DNA of 64,000 nt from NCBI RefSeq assembly GCF_036237275.1, contig NZ_CP108352.1, positions 1,302,001-1,366,000 on the forward strand. Reading direction: 5' to 3'. Made by a program: the position numbers and the translations under genes. The stretch is from Streptomyces sp. NBC_01353. Its GTDB lineage: Bacteria; Actinomycetota; Actinomycetes; Streptomycetales; Streptomycetaceae. Below the pieces are notes generated by a model. That model was not told the DNA's origin. It saw only the letters and a list, made by a program, of their open reading frames with translations, and did not search any database. The number at the start of each line of letters is the position of its first letter. Positions within the stretch are counted from its first letter, which is position 1. This document shows positions 1 through 7,878 of the stretch, in pieces.

Positions 1-828
1 GCCGTCGAGCAGGCAGTCGACGCTTTCGCCGAAGGGCACGAGCGGGCACAACGTCTGGCGGTACGTCAGGAAGAGGCGGCGCGACGCGAGTTCATCGACG
101 ACCTGCTGTATGGACGCAGCGATCTCGGCCGCCTGGCCGAGCGCGCCGAACGCTTCGGGCTGCTCCTCTCCCACGCCCACGCCGTGGCCGTCGCCCAGGG
201 GCCGGAGCCGTACGCCGACGGATACCCGGTCTCCCGCAGCGTCGAGTCCTCGCTCGTCGCCCGCTTCGGCAACCGGCGCATCCTCCTCACGACCAAGGAC
301 GGCCGGCTGATCTGCGTCGCGCCCGCCGACGAGCCCGACGTGCTCACCCACTTCGCCAAGCAGGCGTATGCCGCCACCGACGGCGGCCAGGTCGCGATCG
401 GCCGCCCCCACTCCGGAGCGGGAGGAGTCGTCCACTCCTACGAGGAAGCCCTCAACGCGCTCGACCTCGCTGCCCGCATGGACCTGAACGACCCCGTCCT
501 GCACGCCGCGGACCTCCTGGTCTACCCCGTCCTCACCCGCGACCGGCAGGCCATGGCCGACCTGGTCCTCAGCGTGCTCGGCCCACTCCAGCAGGCCCGC
601 GGCGGCGCCGAGCCACTCCTGGACACCCTCACCGCGTACTTCGACAGCGGCTGCGTGGCCGCCGAGGCCGCCCGACGCCTCTCCCTGAGCGTCCGCGCCA
701 TCACGTACCGGCTCGACCGCATCCACCGGCTGACGGGCGCCGACCCGGGCGACCCCGCCCAGCGCTACACCCTCCAGACCGCCGTCGTCGGAGCCCGCCT
801 CCTTGGGTGGCCCGACCAGGAACTCTGA
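1..828 (+). CDS. PucR/CdaR-type transcriptional regulator, C-terminal part (5' end outside the window)
   Basis: The reading frame is open from base 1, so only the C-terminal ~275 residues are present. The end carries a helix-turn-helix of the PucR C-terminal type: AAEAARRLSLSVRAITYRLDRI followed by a short arm, with the Ala-rich helix and the RAITYRL recognition helix near residues 220-240. The stretch before it resembles the GGDEF-like middle domain of CdaR/PucR regulators. Family members activate transcription, often of nearby metabolic genes in response to a small molecule. The sensor domain and target genes would lie to the left of the window. The next gene is separated by ~77 bp and is unrelated. 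Confidence 0.8.
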   Translation, partial: AVEQAVDAFAEGHERAQRLAVRQEEAARREFIDDLLYGRSDLGRLAERAERFGLLLSHAHAVAVAQGPEPYADGYPVSRSVESSLVARFGNRRILLTTKDGRLICVAPADEPDVLTHFAKQAYAATDGGQVAIGRPHSGAGGVVHSYEEALNALDLAARMDLNDPVLHAADLLVYPVLTRDRQAMADLVLSVLGPLQQARGGAEPLLDTLTAYFDSGCVAAEAARRLSLSVRAITYRLDRIHRLTGADPGDPAQRYTLQTAVVGARLLGWPDQEL

Positions 829-905
829 CCACTGGGCACATCGCGGCCGCGCAGGGCGGGCAGACTGACCGTAGGAGTTCCTCAGCAGCGGCGGAGGGGG
901 TCACG

Positions 906-1208
906 ATGAGTCACCCCGCAGACGACGAGCGCATCCTTGCCGGCATGGAGCGCGAGCTCACACACGACGACCCCGCCCTCAGCGCCACGATGGAGACACT
1001 GAACCAGCAGTTCCCCGAGCAACCGGAGCGGCCTGCGAAGGCTCGCCTTCCACGGCGCGACCCCCGACTCGTGACAGCGGTCGTCCTGGCCGTCATCGCA
1101 GTGCTGGCGCTGATCCTGACAGCCGCCCTGAACACAACGCCCGCGCCACCCGACGGGGAGGTCACCCGGCCGGCGGCGCATTCCGCCGTGGTGAGCACGC
1201 ACCAGTGA
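906..1208 (+). CDS. DUF3040 family small membrane protein
   Basis: A 100-residue protein. It has an acidic, helical N-terminus (DDERILAGMERELTHDDPAL), a basic PRRDPR segment and one transmembrane helix at about residues 57-78, then a short extracytoplasmic tail. This is the usual layout of DUF3040 proteins, which are common in streptomycetes and of unknown function. The ATG at 906 was chosen because GGAGGGGG sits just upstream; the open frame extends further upstream but that part is not protein-like. The gene is convergent with the potassium transporter genes. Confidence 0.75.
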   Translation: MSHPADDERILAGMERELTHDDPALSATMETLNQQFPEQPERPAKARLPRRDPRLVTAVVLAVIAVLALILTAALNTTPAPPDGEVTRPAAHSAVVSTHQ

Positions 1209-1291
1209 TCGAGTTCAGCGACGCTTCGACCGCGAGAAGCGCGCCAAGTGACCGACCAGACTTCCCGGCTCACCAGCAGTGGACCCAGCGG

Positions 1292-2011
1292 TCAGGGCAG
1301 ATCTGTGAACGCCTCCACGGCCTGGGTCTTGCCCGTGACCACGATGATGTCGCCCTTCTCGACGACCGTCTCGGCGGTCGCGTAGGTGAAGTCCTCCCCG
1401 GGCCGCTTGATGCCGACGACGGTCACGCCGTACTCACTGCGGACCCGGGAGCGTCCTAGGGGCTGTCCAGTGGCCACGCTCGGGGCGATGGTCTTGACGA
1501 GGGCGTAGTCGTCGTCGAACTCGATGAAGTCGAGCATCCGGCCGGTGACGAGGTGAGCGACCCGCTCGCCCATCTCGTGCTCGGGAAGGACGACGTGGTG
1601 GACGCCGAGACGTTCGAGGATCTTACCGTGCTGGCGGCTGATCGCCTTGGCCCAGATGTTCGGGACGCCGGCTTCGAGGAGGTTGGAGCTGACCAGGATG
1701 CTGGCCTCGATGTCGGTGCCGATGCCGACGACGGCGCTGGTGAACTCATGGACACCGAGCTGGCCCAGGACGTCCGGGTCGGTGGAGTCGGCGACGACGG
1801 CGTGGGTGAGCAGGTCGCTGTACTTCTGGACGAGGCGGGCGTCGGTGTCGATGCCGAGGACGTCCCAGCCCCGGTGCATCAGCTCGTTGGCGAGGGAGAA
1901 TCCGAAGCGGCCGAGACCGATGACGGCGACACGTTGGTCCGTCGCTGTCTGGTGCTGCTCGGTCAGCCGCTGGCGTCGGCGCTTGCGCAGGTTGTGCAGG
2001 TAGTTAGCCAA
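1292..2011 (-). CDS. ktrA: RCK/TrkA-type regulatory subunit of potassium transporter
   Basis: About 239 residues: an N-terminal Rossmann RCK_N domain (VIGLGRFGFSLANEL, then GIDTD) and a C-terminal RCK_C domain (residues ~150-235). KtrA/TrkA proteins form cytoplasmic rings that bind nucleotides and gate the membrane pore protein. I chose TTG at 2011 because GAGGAG lies 10 nt upstream and the start overlaps the stop codon of the upstream pore gene by 8 bp, as expected for translational coupling. An ATG at 2056 lies inside the pore gene and lacks such support. The pair forms a KtrAB-like system. Confidence 0.85.
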   Translation of the reverse strand: MANYLHNLRKRRRQRLTEQHQTATDQRVAVIGLGRFGFSLANELMHRGWDVLGIDTDARLVQKYSDLLTHAVVADSTDPDVLGQLGVHEFTSAVVGIGTDIEASILVSSNLLEAGVPNIWAKAISRQHGKILERLGVHHVVLPEHEMGERVAHLVTGRMLDFIEFDDDYALVKTIAPSVATGQPLGRSRVRSEYGVTVVGIKRPGEDFTYATAETVVEKGDIIVVTGKTQAVEAFTDLP

Positions 2012-3377
2012 TGACGGGTCGCTCCTCGGGCAGTTCGTAGCGTCGTGTGCGCTCACGCAGGGCGAGTGCCGACACGAGGGTGATGGGGCCGATGCGGCCG
2101 ATGAACATCAGGCCGACGAGGATGAGCTGCCCGATCGCCGGGAGGTCGGCCGTGATGCCGGTGGACAGGCCGACGGTCGCGAAGGCCGAGACCACTTCGA
2201 AGAGGATGACGTCCAGCGGTTCCTTGCTCACCGAGAGCAGGGCGAGGGTGGCGGCCATGACCAGGCCCACGCCGAGGAGCGCCACTGTGAGCGCCTGGCG
2301 CAGCACGTGCGGGGCGAGACGGCGGCCGAGGACGACCGAGTGCGTCTCGCCACGTACCTCAGCCAGGATCGCGGCCGCCAGGACGGCGAAAGTGGTGACC
2401 TTGATGCCTCCGGCCGTTCCCGCGCTGCCGCCGCCGATGAACATCAGGACGCACGTCATCAGGAGCGTGGAGGAATGCAGGGCACCGATGTCGAGGGAGT
2501 TGAAACCGGCGGTGCGGCTCATCGACGAGTAGAAGAAGCTGTTCAGGAGCTTGCCCCATACGTCGTACGCGCCGAGCGTGGCGGGGTTGGTCCACTCCAG
2601 CAGGCCCGTGAGCACCGTCCCGACCACCAGCAGGACCACGGACGTGATGACCGTGAGCTTGGAGTGCAGGGTCCAGTTCCTGCGGCCGGTCGTCCGCACC
2701 CGGTTGCGGTGACGCAGCAGCTCCAGCATGACCGGGAAACCGATGCCGCCGAGGATGACGGCGAGCGCGATCGGCAGCGTGATCCACGGGTCCTGGGCGT
2801 AGCGAGTGAGGCTGTCGGCGTGCAGTCCGAACCCGGCGTTGTTGAAGGCCGACACGGCGTGGAAGTACCCCAGGTACGGGGATTCGCCATAGCCGTAGCC
2901 GTACCCGAAGCGGAACCGCAGCGCGAGGAACGCGCCGACACCGAGCTCCACGGCCAGGGTCGTACCGGCCACACCGAGAAGGACCTTGCGGACGTCTCCG
3001 ATGCCGAGGCTCTTCGTCTCAGCCTGCGCCGTCAGCTGCATCCGCAGCCGCAGCCGGCCCGAGACGAGGAGGGCGAGCAACGAGGCCATGGTCATGATGC
3101 CGAAGCCGCCGACCTGGATCAGCGCGAGGATGACGCCCTCACCGAAACCACTCCAGTACGTGCCGGTGTCGACGACCGCGAGGCCGGTCACGCACACAGC
3201 AGAAGTCGAGGTGAACAGCGCGGTCAGCAGATCGGTGGCATCCCCGGTTTCGGTCGCCGCCGGCAGCATCAGGAGCGCCGTGCCGACCACGACCACGCCC
3301 GCGAACCCCAGTACCACTGTGCGGGCGGGATGGGCCGTGAAGAGCGCCCGTGCACGCTGGGGGGCGGCAACTACCAC
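2004..3377 (-). CDS. ktrB: Potassium transporter pore subunit, TrkH/KtrB family
   Basis: 457 residues with many hydrophobic helices in the four-fold M1-P-M2 arrangement of the Trk/Ktr/HKT superfamily. The four pore-loop segments are visible: TSAVCVTGL (~75), FNNAGFG (~178), SRTAGFN (~288) and ATVGLSTG (~400), each with the conserved filter glycine. It takes up K+ (often Na+-coupled) and needs the RCK subunit encoded immediately downstream by an overlapping gene. Upstream, 140 bp separate it from a divergent hydrolase gene, so its promoter should lie there. Confidence 0.9.
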   Translation of the reverse strand: MVVAAPQRARALFTAHPARTVVLGFAGVVVVGTALLMLPAATETGDATDLLTALFTSTSAVCVTGLAVVDTGTYWSGFGEGVILALIQVGGFGIMTMASLLALLVSGRLRLRMQLTAQAETKSLGIGDVRKVLLGVAGTTLAVELGVGAFLALRFRFGYGYGYGESPYLGYFHAVSAFNNAGFGLHADSLTRYAQDPWITLPIALAVILGGIGFPVMLELLRHRNRVRTTGRRNWTLHSKLTVITSVVLLVVGTVLTGLLEWTNPATLGAYDVWGKLLNSFFYSSMSRTAGFNSLDIGALHSSTLLMTCVLMFIGGGSAGTAGGIKVTTFAVLAAAILAEVRGETHSVVLGRRLAPHVLRQALTVALLGVGLVMAATLALLSVSKEPLDVILFEVVSAFATVGLSTGITADLPAIGQLILVGLMFIGRIGPITLVSALALRERTRRYELPEERPVIG

Positions 3378-3517
3378 CGGCGCTGTCCCTTTCCCGCGGT
3401 TTGATGCTGATGTGACGTCAAGAGAGCGTCAGTATCCGGCGCAACAGTACCTCCGCGCCCACAAGGAACAGCGTCCGGCACGATGCCGGCACGGGTACGC
3501 GGTTCTACGATGCGGCG

Positions 3518-4381
3518 ATGCGATCGATCTACCGCAGCCCGGCCGCGCACGACCAGGTGCGCGACTGGTGCGAGAAGCGCCTCGACGCGTGGCCGGTGCC
3601 CCACACCCGCTCGCATGTCGACACCTCTGCGGGAGCCACTCATGTGACGACGGCGGGGTCCACCCCGGCTCCAGGGACTCCGAGCATCGTCCTCGTGCCG
3701 GGGACGAACATGAACACGGCCGTCTCCCTGGACACGCTGGAGTCCCTGTCAGGTGTCGGTCAGGCAATCGCGGTGGACGTTCCGGGGCAGCCCGGCCTTA
3801 GCACGGCCGTTCGGCCCGGGCGCGACCGTACGGCCCGGTACGGGCGCTGGCTGTCCGAGGTCATGGACCAGGTGGCGCCCCGGGGTGCGGTGGTCGTGGG
3901 GCACTCGCTGGGCGGCGCGATCGCACTCGCCTGCACCTCGGAACGGATCACGGCCCGGGTCGTCGTCTCCCCTGCGGGGCTGATCAGGCTGCGGGTCAGC
4001 CCCGCCGTCCTCGGGGCGACGCTCCCGTGGTTGCTGCGTCCGACTGTTCACCGCGCCGAGCGACTTCTACGGCACATGGCGGCCCCCGGTACTCGGCCAC
4101 CGCATGCCCTGGCCGACTGGATGGCGCTCGTGGGCACGTGCCGCAGCAGCCTCGCTCCCCCACCTCTGCCGCGATCAGCGCTGACGGCCGCCCGGACTGC
4201 TCCGGTCTTCGTGATCGTCGGGGCAGGCGACACCTTTCTGCCCGCGTCTTCGCTGCGTCGCGCCGCAGAGCTCCTGCTCGGTGCCGACCTGCTCGTGATC
4301 GGCGGCGCGGGGCACCTGGTGCTGGACGAGGCGGTGGATCGCGTCGCATCGGTGGTTTCGGAGGCACTGGGCGCGCGATAG
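3518..4381 (+). CDS. Alpha/beta-fold hydrolase
   Basis: 287 residues. The nucleophile elbow GHSLGGAIAL (Ser near residue 130) follows a strand, a late acid candidate lies in VGAGDTFLP, and the catalytic histidine is probably in GGAGHLVLDEA near the C-terminus. This is the standard triad order of alpha/beta hydrolases. No signal peptide is evident, so it is probably cytoplasmic. The substrate cannot be told. It is divergent from the Ktr genes and is followed by the NfeD/flotillin pair about 120 bp away. Confidence 0.8.
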   Translation: MRSIYRSPAAHDQVRDWCEKRLDAWPVPHTRSHVDTSAGATHVTTAGSTPAPGTPSIVLVPGTNMNTAVSLDTLESLSGVGQAIAVDVPGQPGLSTAVRPGRDRTARYGRWLSEVMDQVAPRGAVVVGHSLGGAIALACTSERITARVVVSPAGLIRLRVSPAVLGATLPWLLRPTVHRAERLLRHMAAPGTRPPHALADWMALVGTCRSSLAPPPLPRSALTAARTAPVFVIVGAGDTFLPASSLRRAAELLLGADLLVIGGAGHLVLDEAVDRVASVVSEALGAR

Positions 4382-4503
4382 CGGCATCAAGAACGCGTAA
4401 AGATTGCCGGGCTCCGGCAGTGAACTCCTGTGCGGTTCCATGGGAACATCCGTCGACGGCGGAAGTGGCACGCGCTTCTGCGTGCGGACCGAGGGGCAGC
4501 GAC

Positions 4504-5010
4504 ATGGCTTGGTTTCTCGGTCTCGGCATAGCCGGCCTGGTGCTGCTCGTCCTGTGCCTGGTCTTCGACGGGGTGTTGGACGGGGTCCTCGACGGACTCG
4601 GCGGGGGGCTGGACGGGTTTCTGTCGTTGCCGGTGATCGCCGGTTTCGTGTCGGCGCTCGGGTTCGCGGGGGCGATCACGATGGGGGTCACCGGGACGGG
4701 GGCGGGGGTCGCCACCGGTGCGGGCGTGGTTGCGGGGGCCGTCGTGGCTTGGCTGACAGGGAAGTTCACTCGGGCGCTGATGCGTGACGGTGTCGCGCCC
4801 GCACCGAAGGGCGAGGACCTGACCGGTACTTCGGGGTCGGTCGTCACCGCCATTCCGGGGGACGGGTACGGCGAGGTTCTGCTGTACCTGGCCGGCCAGC
4901 CGGTGAAGTACGCAGCGAAGGCGTCCGGTCCGGTTCCGCGTGGCGCCGAGGTGTGGGTCGAGTCGGTGCTCTCCCCGACCTCTGTTGTCGTACGTCCCGT
5001 CGAGCGTTGA
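4504..5010 (+). CDS. NfeD-like membrane protein
   Basis: 168 residues. The N-terminal ~90 residues are hydrophobic with Gly-rich transmembrane helices. The soluble C-terminus (DLTGTSGSVVTAIPGDGYGEVLLYLAGQ and on to WVESVLSPTSVVVRPVE) has the OB-like beta-barrel pattern of NfeD proteins. NfeD proteins partner with flotillin/SPFH proteins, and a flotillin gene begins 52 bp downstream, as in Bacillus yuaF-yuaG. The ATG at 4504 follows GAGGGGCAGCG. A longer upstream frame is antisense noise over the hydrolase gene. Confidence 0.8.
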   Translation: MAWFLGLGIAGLVLLVLCLVFDGVLDGVLDGLGGGLDGFLSLPVIAGFVSALGFAGAITMGVTGTGAGVATGAGVVAGAVVAWLTGKFTRALMRDGVAPAPKGEDLTGTSGSVVTAIPGDGYGEVLLYLAGQPVKYAAKASGPVPRGAEVWVESVLSPTSVVVRPVER

Positions 5011-5062
5011 CCGCTCCCCCACTTGCTCTGTTTCTTCGGCTCCACTCTCAAGGGATGTGCTC

Positions 5063-6496
5063 ATGAGCCCTGTCCTCACCGCTGTGTTGGGCATCGTCGT
5101 GCTCGTCGTTCTCCTCGGTCTTGCGGTCATCACGCGCTACAAGGTCGCGGGGCCGAGCGAGGCGTTCATCATCACCGGACGGCGCGGCAAGCAGGCCACC
5201 GATCCGCAGACCGGTCGGGTGTTCACGGACAACAGCGGCCAGAAGGTCGTGGTCGGCGGCGGTGTCTTCGTCGTGCCGTTCGTGCAGCAGAAGTTCACGC
5301 TCGACCTGTCCAGCCGGCACATTCCGGTCGCCGTGCGCGGCGCGGTGACTCTGCGCGGTGTGAAGGCGAATCTGGAGGGCGTCGCGATCGTCAAGGTCGG
5401 CGGCACCGAGGACTCGATCCGGGCCGCCGCTCAGCGGTTCCTGATGCAGCAGGAGGGGATCGTCGGCTTCACGCAGGAGGTGCTGTCCGGCGCGCTCCGG
5501 TCCATCGTGGGACGTATGTCGGTCGAGGACATCATCCGTGACCGCGCCGCGTTCGCCGGCCAGGTCGCGGAGGAGGCCGAGGCCAGCCTCTCCGGCCAGG
5601 GCCTGGTCCTGGACGCCTTCCAGATCCAGGACATCACCACCGAGGGCTCCTACCTGGAGGACCTCGGCCGACCGGAGGCGGCCCGCGCCAAGCAGGAGGC
5701 CGACATCGCCGAGGCCGTCGCCCGCCGCGCCGCCGAACAGGCCAGGCTGAAGGCGGAGGAGGAGATCGCGATCGCCCAGCGGACCCTCTACCTGAAGCAG
5801 GCCGAGATCAAGGCCCAGACCGACGAGGCCGCCGCCCAGGCCAACGCCGCCGGTCCGCTCGCCGAGGCCGACCGCCAGCAGCAGATCCTCGCCGAGCAGG
5901 AGAAGGTCGCCGAGCGCCAGGCCGCCCTGACCGACCGCCAGCTCGACACACAGGTCCGCAAGCCCGCCGACGCCGCCCGCTACCAGGCCGAACAGGAGGC
6001 GGAGGCCCGCCGTATCGCCCTGGTGAAGGAGGCCGAGGCCGACGCCCAGCGATCGCGCCTGACCGGTGAGGGCGAGAAGGCCCACCGCGCCGCACTCGCC
6101 GACGCCGTACGCATCGAGGGCGAAGCACAGGCCGCCGCCATCGCCGCCAAGGGCTCCGCCGAGGCCGAGGCCATGCAGAAGAAGGCCGACGCCTTCGACC
6201 GGTACGGCGACGCCGCCGTCCTGCAGATGCTCGTCGAGGTCCTGCCCCAGGTCGTCGCCAAGGCCGCCGAACCCCTTGCCGCCATCGACAAGATGACCGT
6301 CATCTCCACAGACGGCGCCAGCCAGCTGACCCGTACCGTCACCGACAACGTCGCCCAGGGCATGGAACTCCTCTCCTCCACCACCGGAGTCGACCTCGCC
6401 GCCCTCCTCCAGGGCATCACCCAGAAGACGCCGGCCTCCGGACCTGCGACAGCCGTGAAGGCTTCCGACAACGGAGCCATCGAGATCACCGGCTGA
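5063..6496 (+). CDS. floT: Flotillin (SPFH/Band-7 family membrane scaffold)
   Basis: 477 residues: an N-terminal transmembrane segment (~4-24), an SPFH domain (~30-200), then a long Ala/Glu/Gln-rich coiled coil (~215-390) with the EAE-type repeats typical of flotillins, and a Gly-poor C-terminus for oligomerisation. Flotillins organise membrane microdomains and influence signalling and membrane fluidity. The start follows AAGGGATG. The upstream NfeD-like partner supports the call and the two are probably co-transcribed. Confidence 0.9.
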   Translation: MSPVLTAVLGIVVLVVLLGLAVITRYKVAGPSEAFIITGRRGKQATDPQTGRVFTDNSGQKVVVGGGVFVVPFVQQKFTLDLSSRHIPVAVRGAVTLRGVKANLEGVAIVKVGGTEDSIRAAAQRFLMQQEGIVGFTQEVLSGALRSIVGRMSVEDIIRDRAAFAGQVAEEAEASLSGQGLVLDAFQIQDITTEGSYLEDLGRPEAARAKQEADIAEAVARRAAEQARLKAEEEIAIAQRTLYLKQAEIKAQTDEAAAQANAAGPLAEADRQQQILAEQEKVAERQAALTDRQLDTQVRKPADAARYQAEQEAEARRIALVKEAEADAQRSRLTGEGEKAHRAALADAVRIEGEAQAAAIAAKGSAEAEAMQKKADAFDRYGDAAVLQMLVEVLPQVVAKAAEPLAAIDKMTVISTDGASQLTRTVTDNVAQGMELLSSTTGVDLAALLQGITQKTPASGPATAVKASDNGAIEITG

Positions 6497-6521
6497 GACA
6501 CGAGTCCGACGGGGGGACGGC

Positions 6522-7067
6522 GTGAGAAGAAGCTTCAAGGTGCACGCGGGGCTGCAGCTGGCCCTGGCCACAGTGGCGTTGTCCGCAGGCGCCTATTGCG
6601 CCGTCCCCTACCTTCCGCCCTTCGCACACGAGGGGGTCCTGCTCGGAATCGGCTTCGCCCTGCTCTTCCCGCTCCACGCCGCGACGATCTTCCGCAGCAT
6701 CGCGCTCGAGTTCCGCGCCAGGGGATACGCGAGCAACAAGACGAACCAGTGGCGTGCCCTGAAGTCCCTTCCGGGCCGGGTGCACGCCCTCCTCGTGGGA
6801 CTGGGCCTGGCAGGGGCCGTGCTGCTCTCCGGAGCAGTCTCGGACGACTCGGGCCTCCAGGCGACCGATGCCGTCCGGGGCCGCTACTACGCCGTCGACA
6901 CCACCGACCCTCGGCGGCAGAGGATCGAGGTCACCCGAAGCCAGTACGAGGGGCTGAGCAAGCAGGGCCAGCGGACGATGTTCGCGATCTACGGCCTCGT
7001 TGCGGCCGGCGGTGGCGGCCTGACTCTCGTCTTCGCGAGGCTGGACGACTGGGCAGGACGGCCGTGA
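6522..7067 (+). CDS. Hypothetical membrane protein
   Basis: 181 residues from a GTG start following GGGGGGACGGC. Four hydrophobic segments are visible: ~10-30, ~38-58, ~88-106 and ~155-172. Between the third and fourth lies a soluble loop with YYAVDTTDPRRQRIEVTRSQYEGL. I recognise no family. It overlaps the next gene by 4 bp (GTGA), so the two are translationally coupled and probably act together. It starts 25 bp after the flotillin stop, so it may belong to the flotillin transcript. Confidence 0.65.
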   Translation: MRRSFKVHAGLQLALATVALSAGAYCAVPYLPPFAHEGVLLGIGFALLFPLHAATIFRSIALEFRARGYASNKTNQWRALKSLPGRVHALLVGLGLAGAVLLSGAVSDDSGLQATDAVRGRYYAVDTTDPRRQRIEVTRSQYEGLSKQGQRTMFAIYGLVAAGGGGLTLVFARLDDWAGRP

Positions 7068-7798
7068 CGCGGGCTCCGCGACACGGCAAGCCGTACGACA
7101 CGAGACGGCTGCGCATACGAGCCGTATTCATCGGGCTCGCCGGAGTGTCAGCCCTCGTCGCAGGCACCGTGCTGTTCGCGTGGCTCCCCCATGCGGTGGC
7201 AGAGGAGCGGGCATTCCGCGCGGCGACCGAGTGTCGCGGGGCGGCGACGACGGGCTGCCTGCGGGCGTCCTGGTTCACCGTCGAGTCCGTTCAGGAGCAC
7301 CGCGGCAAGAACCCGGGCGGATGGGTCGTGGTCTCGGGGCCCGACGAAGCAGCCGGCGAGGCGGAGTTCTCCGGCGTCGGCGACTTCTTGGATCAGGTGC
7401 GCCCGGGCGATCGGGTCGCGGGCACGATCTGGCGGGGCAGGATCATCGTCCTCTCGAACGACCGGGCCGCGCAGCGGACCAACTCCCACCCGGCCGGCGA
7501 CTCGCAGTTCGCCACCGGGACCGGCACCGCCCTCCTGCTTGCCGGAGGACTCGGTGTCCACGTGTCGCAGTGGTCGCTCCGGCACCAGGAGGCCGCCGCG
7601 TGGCGCCGGAAGCCGGCTGCACTCGGCAGAAGCACCTGGGCGGTGGGCCTGCTCAGCGCCTGGTCCTTCCTCCTGCCTCTCCTCCTGCACGGCCGGAGCA
7701 CAAACCTCGGCGTCTACTTCGCGCTCTGGACACCCGCCGCCCTGACAGCGTGCGCCTTCCTGATCCACATCGGCCGACGAGGCCACACGCCTCGCTGA
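7064..7798 (+). CDS. Hypothetical membrane protein
   Basis: 244 residues from a GTG overlapping the preceding stop. It has an N-terminal transmembrane helix (~20-42), an extracytoplasmic domain of ~110 residues with two cysteines (TECRGAATTGCL), and three C-terminal helices. The middle reads as a compact beta-rich domain (WVVVSGPDEAAGEAEFSGVGDF, DRVAGTIWRGRIIVLSND). I do not recognise the family. Its overlap with the upstream membrane protein indicates a two-gene unit. Confidence 0.65.
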   Translation: MTRAPRHGKPYDTRRLRIRAVFIGLAGVSALVAGTVLFAWLPHAVAEERAFRAATECRGAATTGCLRASWFTVESVQEHRGKNPGGWVVVSGPDEAAGEAEFSGVGDFLDQVRPGDRVAGTIWRGRIIVLSNDRAAQRTNSHPAGDSQFATGTGTALLLAGGLGVHVSQWSLRHQEAAAWRRKPAALGRSTWAVGLLSAWSFLLPLLLHGRSTNLGVYFALWTPAALTACAFLIHIGRRGHTPR

Positions 7799-7878
7799 CG
7801 GCAGCCGCAGGACATTCCCGGCGCAGAACCTCAAGGCAATGATCGAATCAGTGCATTCACCACGTCATAGGGGGAGAC